This document shows, piece after piece, positions 1-5,597 of a stretch of 6,501 nt of DNA; position 1 is the first letter of the stretch; the number at the start of each line of letters is the position of its first letter. The notes beneath the pieces were generated by a model, which saw only the letters and a program-made list of their open reading frames with translations, made no database searches and was not told the DNA's origin. Source of the DNA: an uncultured Pigmentiphaga sp. (GTDB lineage: Bacteria > Pseudomonadota > Gammaproteobacteria > Burkholderiales > Burkholderiaceae_B); the NCBI GenBank assembly GCA_937891425.1, contig CALAGD010000023.1, positions 1-6,501 of the forward strand, written 5' to 3'. A program made the position numbers and the translations under genes.

Positions 1-1
1 A

Positions 2-295
2 TGGCCCATGATCGAACATGTGCTTGACACGCGTTACGCTGCACTGCACCATAAGCGCCCATACGTCGAAAACAGTTTTGTGGTCTTCGGCCTTGGCGAG
101 TCCACCGTGATTCCGGTACTGAACGCGATCGAAGAGCGTTGGCCGGGCATACGCACTTTCAGTCTGCCCAGCGTCGGATCGGGCGGTCGCCCGCACATCG
201 AACTGGGCGTGAAGGGCGAGCCGCGTGACGCGGCCGCAGCGTTTGCGTATCTGCGGGAAGAGGTGCAGAAGCTCGGTGGACAGTTTGCCGTGTAA
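2..295 (+). CDS. C-terminal part of a molybdopterin-binding (MoaB/Mog/CinA N-domain-like) protein, partial
   Basis: This is the 3' end of a gene whose start lies left of the window; the frame is open from base 2 and stops with TAA at 293-295. The visible part is about 97 residues, opening W-P-M-I-E-x-V-L-D-T. It has the block F-S-L-P-S-V-G-x-G-G-R-P-H-I-E-L-G-V-K-G, typical of the C-terminal third of the short CinA-like proteins annotated 'molybdopterin-binding' or 'competence/damage-inducible protein A' in Burkholderiales. The family shares the MoaB/Mog fold, which binds molybdopterin. The cellular role of these stand-alone versions is poorly defined, and the nucleotide-binding N-terminal motifs are outside the window. 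The next gene begins 21 nt downstream on the same strand, so the two may be co-transcribed. The ATG at 8 is internal, not a start. The family call rests on remembered motifs. Confidence 0.75.
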   Translation, partial: WPMIEHVLDTRYAALHHKRPYVENSFVVFGLGESTVIPVLNAIEERWPGIRTFSLPSVGSGGRPHIELGVKGEPRDAAAAFAYLREEVQKLGGQFAV

Positions 296-316
296 CAGGA
301 AAGGAACTGAATCTGT

Positions 317-1132
317 ATGTCTCGTGTGCGCGCTCCCGTCCCCAACGGCATGAATTCCGGGCTCAACGGCTTGCGCGTGTCCATCCAGGTGCTCGAGCGG
401 GCCATGCGTCTGCTTGATGCGCTGGCCGAGCGCCCTGGCCCTGTAAGCCTGAAGGAACTGGCACTGGCCACTGATCTGCATCCCTCTACGGCGCATCGGA
501 TCCTGAATGATCTGGCAGCCGGCCGTCTGATCGAGCGTACGGAAAACGGCATGTACGGGCTGGGCATGCGCCTGCTGGAACTCGGTCATCTGGTCAAGGC
601 GCGCCTCGACGTGCGCGAAGTGGCACTGGCGCCCATGCGCGAATTGCACGAGATCACCGGGCAGACGGTCAACCTGTCGGTGCGCCAGGGCGATGAGATC
701 GTCTACATCGACCGCACCTATAGCGAGCGCTCGGGCATGCAGGTGGTCCGTGCCATCGGCGGCCGGGCCCCATTGCATCTCACCTCCACGGGCAAGCTGT
801 TTCTTGCCGCCATGGACGATCGTCAGGTGCGTGCCTACGCGATGCGTACCGGGCTGGTGGGTACCACGCGCAACAGCCTTACCGACCTGATCCTGCTCGA
901 ACGAGAGCTGGGTTTCGTACGTCGCCACGGCTACGCGCGCGACAACGAGGAACTCGAGCTGGGTGTGCGCTGCATTGGTGCCGGAATTCGCGACGAGTCG
1001 GGACGGCTGGTTGCGGGACTCTCGATTTCCGCACCCGCAAGCCGGCTGCGCGAGGAGTGGATCGTCGATCTCACCGAGAAGGCGGAGGCCATCTCCCGGG
1101 CTCTGGGCTATTCGTCCAATGCTGCCGCGTGA
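317..1132 (+). CDS. IclR-family transcriptional regulator
   Basis: This 271-residue protein has the usual IclR length and two-domain layout. The N-terminal winged helix-turn-helix covers about residues 22-88. The recognition region S-L-K-E-L-A-L-A-T-D-L-H-P-S-T-A-H-R-I-L (44-63) is followed by the wing G-M-Y-G-L-G-M-R-L-L-E-L-G (78-90). The C-terminal effector-binding domain (about 98-265) shows the family signatures A-P-L-H-L-T-S-T-G-K-L-F-L-A (151-164) and E-L-G-V-R-C-I-G-A-G-I-R-D (214-226). IclR proteins bind DNA as dimers or tetramers and usually sense a small organic acid or aromatic catabolite; the ligand cannot be read here. The ATG at 317 has a purine-rich AGGAAAGGA at 297-305. An in-frame ATG at 350 would still keep the whole HTH, so the first 11 residues are uncertain. 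It lies upstream of the phasin gene on the same strand, but that gene has its own promoter. Whether this regulator controls phasin is unknown. Confidence 0.93.
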   Translation: MSRVRAPVPNGMNSGLNGLRVSIQVLERAMRLLDALAERPGPVSLKELALATDLHPSTAHRILNDLAAGRLIERTENGMYGLGMRLLELGHLVKARLDVREVALAPMRELHEITGQTVNLSVRQGDEIVYIDRTYSERSGMQVVRAIGGRAPLHLTSTGKLFLAAMDDRQVRAYAMRTGLVGTTRNSLTDLILLERELGFVRRHGYARDNEELELGVRCIGAGIRDESGRLVAGLSISAPASRLREEWIVDLTEKAEAISRALGYSSNAAA

Positions 1133-1133
1133 T

Positions 1134-1208
1134 TGTTTTGCTGCACTGCAAAAAAATGCTTGACACACGCATTGGCTCACGTAGAATGTTGTGCAGTGCA
1201 GCAAAACA
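1134..1208. repeat. Perfect 17-bp inverted repeat flanking the phasin promoter (candidate operator pair)
   Basis: The left arm TGTTTTGCTGCACTGCA (1134-1150) and the right arm TGCAGTGCAGCAAAACA (1192-1208) are perfect reverse complements, 41 bp apart. The -35 and -10 hexamers lie inside the spacer. The predicted transcription start falls within the right arm. Each arm is itself partly symmetric (TTTTGC-6 nt-GCAAAA at 1136-1153 on the left), so each could bind a dimer. TGC/GCA-rich sites of this kind at phasin promoters are the known type of target for PhaR, the PHB-responsive repressor. Assigning these arms to PhaR is inference from gene context and motif style. A transcript-level hairpin is unlikely, because the left arm lies upstream of the promoter. 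Confidence 0.8.
1160..1187 (+). promoter_or_regulatory. Sigma70 promoter of the phasin gene
   Basis: A perfect -35 TTGACA (1160-1165) is followed after 16 bp by a -10-like TAGAAT (1182-1187), five of six bases matching TATAAT. Transcription would begin near 1194, giving a leader of roughly 70 nt before the phasin ATG. The promoter sits wholly between two inverted 17-bp arms. Repressor binding there could therefore block both polymerase entry and the start site. Confidence 0.8.
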
Positions 1209-1253
1209 TTGATACGCGGTGGAATTCCTCCAATGCCCGTCGCGTTTCGTCCT

Positions 1254-1260
1254 TAGGAGA
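1254..1260 (+). promoter_or_regulatory. Ribosome binding site that sets the phasin start
   Basis: TAGGAGA lies 6 nt before the ATG at 1267 and is the strongest Shine-Dalgarno match in the window. It fixes the start at 1267 rather than at the GTG at 1219, which is in the same frame but would add 16 residues unlike the family's N terminus. Confidence 0.85.
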
Positions 1261-1266
1261 GATGCC

Positions 1267-1863
1267 ATGACCACCACACCCGCCCAACTGCTCGCCTCGC
1301 AAAAGGCTTCACTCGACGCCATGCTGGCTGCGCAATACACGCTGTTCAACGGCCTGGAGCAACTCGTCGACCTGAACCTGAAGGTTGCGAAGGCGGTACT
1401 CGATGACACCTCGGAGAAAGTCCAGGAGTTCATCACGACCGAAGACCCGCGTGAGGGTCTCACCGTGCTGGCTGCAACGGTGCAACCCAGCCCAGAGAAG
1501 TTCCTCGCTTACAGCAAGCAGGTCTACAACATCATGTCGGGCGTTCAGAGCCATCTGGGCAAGCTCACTGAAACGCAGATCGCCGAGGCACAGAAGCAGC
1601 TCACCGAAATGCTCGAGCAGGTCTCGAAGTACGCTCCGGCCGGTTCCGAGAACCTTGTCGGACTGATCAAGTCGTCGCTTTCCAGTCTGCAGGCGTTGTA
1701 CGACTCGTTCGCCAAGGCTGCGCGTCAGGTTGCCGTCGTCACCGAATCGAACATCGCTGCTGCCACTGCGGCTACGCTGGATGCCGCAGAGGAAAGCAGC
1801 AAGGCTGGTGCGGCTCGCGCCAATCGCCGTGCGGCTGCCGCTGCCCCGGCTGCCAGCGCCTGA
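1267..1863 (+). CDS. phaP: Phasin (PHB granule-associated protein)
   Basis: Phasins are small amphipathic proteins that coat polyhydroxybutyrate granules in the cytoplasm, limit granule fusion and affect PHB synthesis and use. This one has 198 residues, close to the roughly 190 usual in beta-proteobacteria. The N terminus T-P-A-Q-L-L-A-S-Q-K (4-13) leads into a helical region with V-D-L-N-L-K-V-A-K-A (34-43). The block Q-P-S-P-E-K-F-L-A-Y-S-K-Q-V-Y-N-I (73-89) is a strong signature of the beta-proteobacterial phasin family. No signal peptide or membrane segment is seen. The C-terminal tail (about 165-198) is Ala-rich with scattered Lys/Arg, as in many phasins, and may contact DNA or charged partners. 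It has its own promoter and flanking inverted arms upstream. A strong hairpin terminator follows. Family call is secure; the symbol is by family, since genomes often hold several paralogues. Confidence 0.92.
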   Translation: MTTTPAQLLASQKASLDAMLAAQYTLFNGLEQLVDLNLKVAKAVLDDTSEKVQEFITTEDPREGLTVLAATVQPSPEKFLAYSKQVYNIMSGVQSHLGKLTETQIAEAQKQLTEMLEQVSKYAPAGSENLVGLIKSSLSSLQALYDSFAKAARQVAVVTESNIAAATAATLDAAEESSKAGAARANRRAAAAAPAASA

Positions 1864-1934
1864 TGGTTTTCGCGCTGCGGAAACGGCATATGTCCTGAGG
1901 GCGCGGCGCGAACCTCGTCTCCCGTCGTAGCAAG

Positions 1935-1967
1935 CAAACAGGGCCGTGCGCAGCACGGCCCTGTTTG
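1935..1967. terminator. Strong hairpin between convergent phasin and pyrD genes, probable bidirectional terminator
   Basis: A perfect 15-bp stem (CAAACAGGGCCGTGC at 1935-1949 paired with 1953-1967) closes on a 3-nt GCA loop. The GC-rich core has A- and T-containing ends, so each strand ends the stem with TTTG. There is no long U run after it on either strand, so efficiency is uncertain. It lies 72 nt after the phasin stop and 54 nt beyond the pyrD stop on the other strand, where a shared terminator is expected. The flanking non-coding DNA (1864-2020) holds only this and a weaker 7-bp stem at 1996-2002/2009-2015. Confidence 0.8.
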
Positions 1968-2020
1968 TCATCTGGCGGGTGGTACGCGGGATGCGGCAGG
2001 CGGTGCAGCGCCTGCGATGA

Positions 2021-3058
2021 TCAGGGTTGAAGCGCGCGTACGCATTCGCGTACCAGGCCGGGCCCGCGATAGATCAGCCCGGTATAGAGCTGCACTGCGT
2101 TGGCCCCTGCCGCGATGCGAGCGGCCGCATCGACGCCGTTCATGATGCCGCCGACACCGATGATTGCGAGGTCGGGGCCTGCACGCTGGCGCAGGTGCCG
2201 GGTGACTTCGAGTGAGCGATCTCGCAATGGGCGGCCTGATAATCCGCCGGTTTCCCCGCCATGGCGAAGATGGGCTACCGCATCACGCGCCACCGTGGTA
2301 TTCGTGGCGATGATGCCATCGATACCCACGCGCAACACGACATCGACTACGGCATCGAGCTGGTCGATGTCGAGGTCGGGGGCGATTTTCACGACCAGAG
2401 GCACGTGGCGACCATGCTGATCGCTGAGGCGTTTGCGCGCCTCGCACAGTTGGCCAAGCAGTCGGGCCAGTTCATCCTCTTCCTGCAATGCCCGCAGGTT
2501 TTTGGTGTTCGGTGAGGAGATATTGACCGTGATGTAGTCGGCGTGCGCGTATACGGCTTCCATGCCCTTGAGGTAGTCGTCCGCCGCCCGTTCGATGGGA
2601 GTGTCGGCATTCTTGCCGATGTTCAGGCCGAGTATGCCACCCTTGCGACGGTATTCGCTGCGTGTGACGTTGGCAATGAAGGCATCCAGACCCTCATTGT
2701 TGAACCCCATGCGGTTGATCAGTGCCTCCGCTTCGGGCAACCGGAACATGCGCGGCTTCGGATTGCCAGGCTGGGCACGCGGCGTGACCGTGCCGACCTC
2801 GATGAACCCGAACCCGAATGTAGCCAGTGGATCGATGCAGGCACCGTTCTTGTCGAGCCCGGCAGCCAGCCCGACCGGGTTCTGCAGACGCAGCCCCATG
2901 AGCGTAACCGGGGCGAGAGGTGTAGGGCCGAAGCAGCGCGTGAACCCGAGGGCGTGAGCTCGCTGCAGGTTCCTGAGGGTGAGCTCGTGCGCGCTTTCTG
3001 CGTCGAGGGCAAACAGTGCGGGGCGCACCAAAGGGTAAGCGTTGAAAAGTATGGACAT
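2021..3058 (-). CDS. pyrD: Dihydroorotate dehydrogenase (quinone), class 2
   Basis: PyrD oxidises dihydroorotate to orotate, the fourth step of pyrimidine synthesis, passing electrons through FMN to membrane quinone. At 345 residues it has class 2 length. The N-terminal extension (1-45, M-S-I-L-F-N-A-Y-P-L-V-R-P-A-L-F-A-L-D-A-E) is the membrane-associated quinone-tunnel segment found only in class 2. The barrel follows: N-P-V-G-L-A-A-G-L-D-K-N-G (60-72), E-V-G-T-V-T-P (87-93), N-R-M-G-F-N-N (115-121), and N-I-S-S-P-N-T (179-185) with Ser182 as the catalytic base that defines class 2. Further on are V-V-K-I-A-P-D (222-228), T-N-T-T (252-255), G-G-L-S-G (271-275) and the FMN phosphate loop around I-G-V-G-G-I (300-305). 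The ATG at 3058 has a poor Shine-Dalgarno sequence, but no in-frame alternative lies nearby and the N terminus fits the family. It is the last gene of the minus-strand group, 96 nt after bpt. Confidence 0.97.
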   Translation of the reverse strand: MSILFNAYPLVRPALFALDAESAHELTLRNLQRAHALGFTRCFGPTPLAPVTLMGLRLQNPVGLAAGLDKNGACIDPLATFGFGFIEVGTVTPRAQPGNPKPRMFRLPEAEALINRMGFNNEGLDAFIANVTRSEYRRKGGILGLNIGKNADTPIERAADDYLKGMEAVYAHADYITVNISSPNTKNLRALQEEDELARLLGQLCEARKRLSDQHGRHVPLVVKIAPDLDIDQLDAVVDVVLRVGIDGIIATNTTVARDAVAHLRHGGETGGLSGRPLRDRSLEVTRHLRQRAGPDLAIIGVGGIMNGVDAAARIAAGANAVQLYTGLIYRGPGLVRECVRALQP

Positions 3059-3154
3059 CAGCGGTTTGGAGCAATGCTTGGGAGACGGCGTGGGACGTGA
3101 AACGGATTATGCCCCGGATTCCGGCCGGTTCAGCGGAAGGCAGGGCTACCCGGA

Positions 3155-3922
3155 TCAGCAGGACGCCGCAGTCGCCGGGATGGCGCGTGCCAGGGGCGTT
3201 TGTGTCAGTTCGCGCCACTGGCCGTCGTACAGTATTTCCAGCGGACGAAACGACGCCTTGTAAGCCATTTTGCGGCTTTCCGCGATCCAGTAACCCAGAT
3301 AGAGCCAGTGCAACCCCAGGGTCTGGCAACGTGCCACCTGCCAGAGGATGTTCCACGTGCCCAGGCTGCCACGGAAATCGGGGTCGTAGAACGTGTACAT
3401 CGAGGACAGGCCATCGGTAAGCACGTCGATGATCGATACCATGCGCAGCACGCCTGCCGGGTCGCGGAACTCCACCAGCCGGGTATCAACACAACTGGCC
3501 AGCAGGAACTGTTCGTACTGCTCGCGGTTGTCGTCATCCATGCCGCCGCCGGGGTGGCGGTTCGACTGGTAGCGGCGGTACAGGTCGTAGTGTTCGTCAG
3601 ACCAGACCAGGTCAACCTCGTGTGCCTGCAGCGAAGCATGTCGCCGCCAGGTCTTGCGCTGGGTACGGCTGGGCGTGAAGCGGTCGACCGGAATGCGTAC
3701 CGGCACGCAGGCGTTGCAACTGTCGCAGTAGGGGCGGTAGGTGAAACTGCCACTGCGGCGGAAGCCCGCTGCGACCAGCACCGTGTACGTACGCGCATCC
3801 ACCAGGTGGCTGGGCGTTGCCACCTGCGAGCGCGCCTGTTTGTGGGGCAGGTAACTGCAGGGGTAGGGCGCAGTGGCGTAGAAATGCACTGCCGGAACGG
3901 TATGCGGATGCAGCTGGCTCAT
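3155..3922 (-). CDS. bpt: Aspartate/glutamate leucyltransferase (Bpt)
   Basis: Bpt moves leucine from Leu-tRNA to proteins with N-terminal Asp or Glu, creating a primary N-degron read by ClpS/ClpAP. It is the bacterial relative of eukaryotic arginyl-tRNA-protein transferase ATE. From the ATG at 3922 the protein has 255 residues, normal for the family. The N-terminal ATE domain carries F-Y-A-T-A-P-Y-P-C-S-Y-L-P (14-26) and F-R-R-S-G (54-58). It also carries a cysteine cluster Y-C-D-S-C-N-A-C (Cys66, 69, 72), which with Cys22 may bind metal (inference). The C-terminal GNAT-like domain shows Y-Q-S-N-R-H-P-G-G-G-M (118-128), M-Y-T-F-Y-D-P (185-191) and Y-L-G-Y-W-I (218-223). The frame is open to an ATG at 3976, but those 18 extra residues do not look like the family, whose members commonly begin MSQL. 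Neither start has a good ribosome site. It follows aat after 134 nt. Confidence 0.95.
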   Translation of the reverse strand: MSQLHPHTVPAVHFYATAPYPCSYLPHKQARSQVATPSHLVDARTYTVLVAAGFRRSGSFTYRPYCDSCNACVPVRIPVDRFTPSRTQRKTWRRHASLQAHEVDLVWSDEHYDLYRRYQSNRHPGGGMDDDNREQYEQFLLASCVDTRLVEFRDPAGVLRMVSIIDVLTDGLSSMYTFYDPDFRGSLGTWNILWQVARCQTLGLHWLYLGYWIAESRKMAYKASFRPLEILYDGQWRELTQTPLARAIPATAASC

Positions 3923-4056
3923 GGCATGACTGATGATAGCAGCGCGCGGGGCGGTGCGCAGCATGCCGTGCAGCATCTTGCGCGTGAAGCGAGCAATCGC
4001 CTGGCATGGTGTTCACATGCTGGGGTTCCTGACCTGTGCAGGAAGGCACCGAACGA

Positions 4057-4794
4057 TCAGGCCGGGCAAGGGTCGACCAGCGTCCCGCAGGGCAGGATGC
4101 GGCCGCTACCCCACGGGAGGGCAGGTTCGCTGACCGCCTGCCGGACATGGGCGACAAACTCAGCCCGTGGCATGGGGCGGCCACCCATGCGCACGATATG
4201 GGGGGTCTCCTGCTGGCAGTCGATCAGGCGCACGCCATGGCGTTTCAGGAAAGCCACAAGGTAGGCGAGGGCGATTTTCGAGGCGTCCGACATGCGGCTG
4301 AACATCGACTCGCCAAAAAACATGCGGCCCAGCGCGACACCGTAAAGTCCTCCCACGAGCCGGTCGTCCACCCAGGTTTCGACCGACTGCACCACGCCTG
4401 CATGATGCCAGCGCAGATAGGCCTCCTGCATCTCGGGCACGATCCACGTGCCATGTTGTCCGGGCCGTGGTTCGGCGCAGGCAGCCAGGACGTCGGCGCA
4501 CGCGGTGTTCAGGCGTACTTCGACAGGCAGGCGGCCCCTGGTGATCTGCGCGAGCTTCTTGCGCAGTGTGTGTCCGGGGTGAAAAGCGTCGATCTTGAGT
4601 ACGGTGCGGGGCTCGGGGCACCACCAGAGGATGGGCTGACCCTCGGAATACCACGGAAAAATGCCGCTCCGGTAGGCCGCCTCCAGACGGGGCAGAGATA
4701 GATCGCCGCCGACTGCGAGCAAGCCGTTGGGATCATCGAGCGCGAGTTCTACCGGAGGAAACTCGCAGCTTTCGTCGAGCACGCTGATGTACAC
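4057..4794 (-). CDS. aat: Leucyl/phenylalanyl-tRNA--protein transferase
   Basis: Aat transfers Leu or Phe from aminoacyl-tRNA to proteins with N-terminal Lys or Arg, making them substrates for ClpS/ClpAP. It acts in the cytosol as a single polypeptide. The product is 245 residues, the usual size. Signatures in order: P-N-G-L-L-A-V-G-G-D-L-S (22-33), Y-R-S-G-I-F-P-W-Y-S (41-50) running into P-I-L-W-W (54-58), G-T-W-I (115-118), G-G-L-Y-G-V-A-L-G-R-M-F-F-G-E-S-M-F-S (148-166) and I-D-C-Q (191-194), followed by T-P-H (197-199). The start is GTG at 4794, supported by a Shine-Dalgarno sequence just upstream; a second GTG at codon 5 is less well placed. It starts 40 nt after the NUDIX gene and precedes the functionally related bpt, so co-transcription with its neighbours is likely. 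Confidence 0.97.
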   Translation of the reverse strand: MYISVLDESCEFPPVELALDDPNGLLAVGGDLSLPRLEAAYRSGIFPWYSEGQPILWWCPEPRTVLKIDAFHPGHTLRKKLAQITRGRLPVEVRLNTACADVLAACAEPRPGQHGTWIVPEMQEAYLRWHHAGVVQSVETWVDDRLVGGLYGVALGRMFFGESMFSRMSDASKIALAYLVAFLKRHGVRLIDCQQETPHIVRMGGRPMPRAEFVAHVRQAVSEPALPWGSGRILPCGTLVDPCPA

Positions 4795-4798
4795 CGTA

Positions 4799-4806
4799 CC
4801 TCGTCC
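4799..4806 (-). promoter_or_regulatory. Ribosome binding site supporting a GTG start for aat
   Basis: On the minus strand GGACGAGG is followed by TACG and then the GTG at 4794. The GAGG end is 4 nt from the start, close but workable. No ATG is available near this point in the frame, so the site decides in favour of the GTG. Confidence 0.65.
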
Positions 4807-4834
4807 AGTCAGCAGCCTTGATGCATGCGCACGG

Positions 4835-5425
4835 TCAACGCGGGGGAAGCGCCAGATAATGAAAGCCGAAGCTGCCCTTGCGCCGGTCGTCGAAAAAGCG
4901 CTGGAGCGTGATCAACACCGTGCGAAAGGCGATCTCCGCCCAGGGGATATCGGCTTCAGCCACCCACTGGGCCTCCAGGGTTTCCTGTCCGGGAGACAGC
5001 GAGGGGTCGGCCACCTGCCCAAGAAAGAACAGATGGACCTGATCATGCTGGGGGACGTCGATGACGCTGAACAGTGCGCCAGGCTCGATATGCAGACCCG
5101 CCTCTTCCAGCGTTTCGCGTTGCGCCCCCTCGGCGCAGGTTTCACCCAGCTCCATGAAGCCGGCGGGCAAGGTCCAGAACCCGTAACGCGGATGGATTGC
5201 ACGCTTGCACAGCAGCACGTGGTCTTGCCAGACAGGGATGGTACCGACCACGATCAGCGGATTCTGGTAATGAATGGCACCGCAGTTCTCGCACAGGTCG
5301 CGCACCCGAGTGTCGTCCGGAGGTACGCGGCGGGTCAGCCGAAAACCGCATTGGGTGCAGAACACCGGTGTTCGCGGCGCGGGGAAGTATGCGTTGGGGC
5401 GGGCAAGTTGTTGCATGCGATGCAT
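4835..5425 (-). CDS. NUDIX hydrolase with N-terminal zinc ribbon
   Basis: NUDIX enzymes hydrolyse nucleoside diphosphates linked to another group; the substrate here cannot be assigned. From the ATG at 5425 the protein has 196 residues. A two-CxxC zinc ribbon comes first (Cys23, Cys26, Cys45, Cys48), of the type often found before the NUDIX fold (Pfam Nudix_N_2 style). The NUDIX box runs from Gly89 to Leu111 and keeps the catalytic spacing G-x5-E-x7-R-E-T-L-E-E-A-G-L, with metal-binding Glu at 104, 107 and 108. The preceding R-Y-G-F-W-T-L-P-A-G-F-M-E-L-G-E-T (80-96) is typical of this subgroup. The frame extends to a TTG at 5477-5479. The ATG at 5425 is preferred because a GGGGG run (5430-5434) lies 4 nt before it; an ATG at 5416 is also possible. 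It heads the minus-strand group and lies divergent to tonB. Confidence 0.92.
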   Translation of the reverse strand: MHRMQQLARPNAYFPAPRTPVFCTQCGFRLTRRVPPDDTRVRDLCENCGAIHYQNPLIVVGTIPVWQDHVLLCKRAIHPRYGFWTLPAGFMELGETCAEGAQRETLEEAGLHIEPGALFSVIDVPQHDQVHLFFLGQVADPSLSPGQETLEAQWVAEADIPWAEIAFRTVLITLQRFFDDRRKGSFGFHYLALPPR

Positions 5426-5480
5426 TCTACCCCCAAGCGCTCGCCCTGCAGCAGGATTGCAGCATTCCAGATAATGCAAC

Positions 5481-5500
5481 TACGAATAATTCTCATTCAT
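5481..5500. promoter_or_regulatory. Probable Fur box between NUDIX gene and tonB
   Basis: Read on the minus strand, TGAGAATTATTCGTA (5495-5481) matches the 7-1-7 Fur consensus TGATAAT-N-ATTATCA at 11 of 14 informative positions. In the 19-bp frame (5482-5500) I count 11 of 19. The site lies in an AT-rich island that stands out from the GC-rich surroundings. It is about 100 nt upstream of the tonB ATG and 56 nt upstream of the NUDIX ATG. A -10-like TAAAAT (5503-5508) directly follows on the plus strand, but I see no convincing -35, so the promoter itself is not called. Iron-dependent repression by Fur is the usual control of tonB; applying it here is inference from motif and neighbour. Confidence 0.6.
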
Positions 5501-5597
5501 GATAAAATTTTCTGGATTTGCATGCTGGCGCGTTGCATCAGCGTGTGGCGACTGCTCTGCCGCGGCAGGCCGTAGTCGTGTAGCCCAGGCAGGTTTC

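Noticed and set aside
34..567. A minus-strand open frame across the first gene and the start of the IclR gene
   Set aside because: It is antisense to two recognisable proteins, and its composition is that of a GC-rich shadow frame.
1309..1971. A minus-strand open frame opposite the phasin gene
   Set aside because: It overlaps the phasin gene fully and runs through the terminator hairpin, and the product is Arg/Ser-rich without motifs.
1996..2015. A 7-bp stem with a 6-nt loop just past the pyrD stop
   Set aside because: It is short and has no U tract in the pyrD direction. The stronger hairpin at 1935-1967 explains termination better.
3114..3124. CCGGATTCCGG palindrome between bpt and pyrD, considered as an attenuator or operator for pyrD
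   Set aside because: The 5-bp arms are too short, and no leader peptide, terminator or clear promoter accompanies it.
4026..4044. TTCCTG/CAGGAA dyad with a 7-nt spacer in the aat-bpt gap
   Set aside because: Six-base arms are common by chance, and there is no U run or promoter arrangement that gives it a role.
3200..4264. A 354-codon plus-strand open frame across bpt and the end of aat
   Set aside because: It runs antisense to two clear enzyme genes and crosses their intergenic gap. Its product has no recognisable motifs, as expected for shadow frames in high-GC DNA.
4727..5575. A 282-codon plus-strand open frame across the NUDIX gene and into the intergenic region
   Set aside because: It is antisense to a NUDIX gene with an intact catalytic box and zinc ribbon, and shows no family features of its own.
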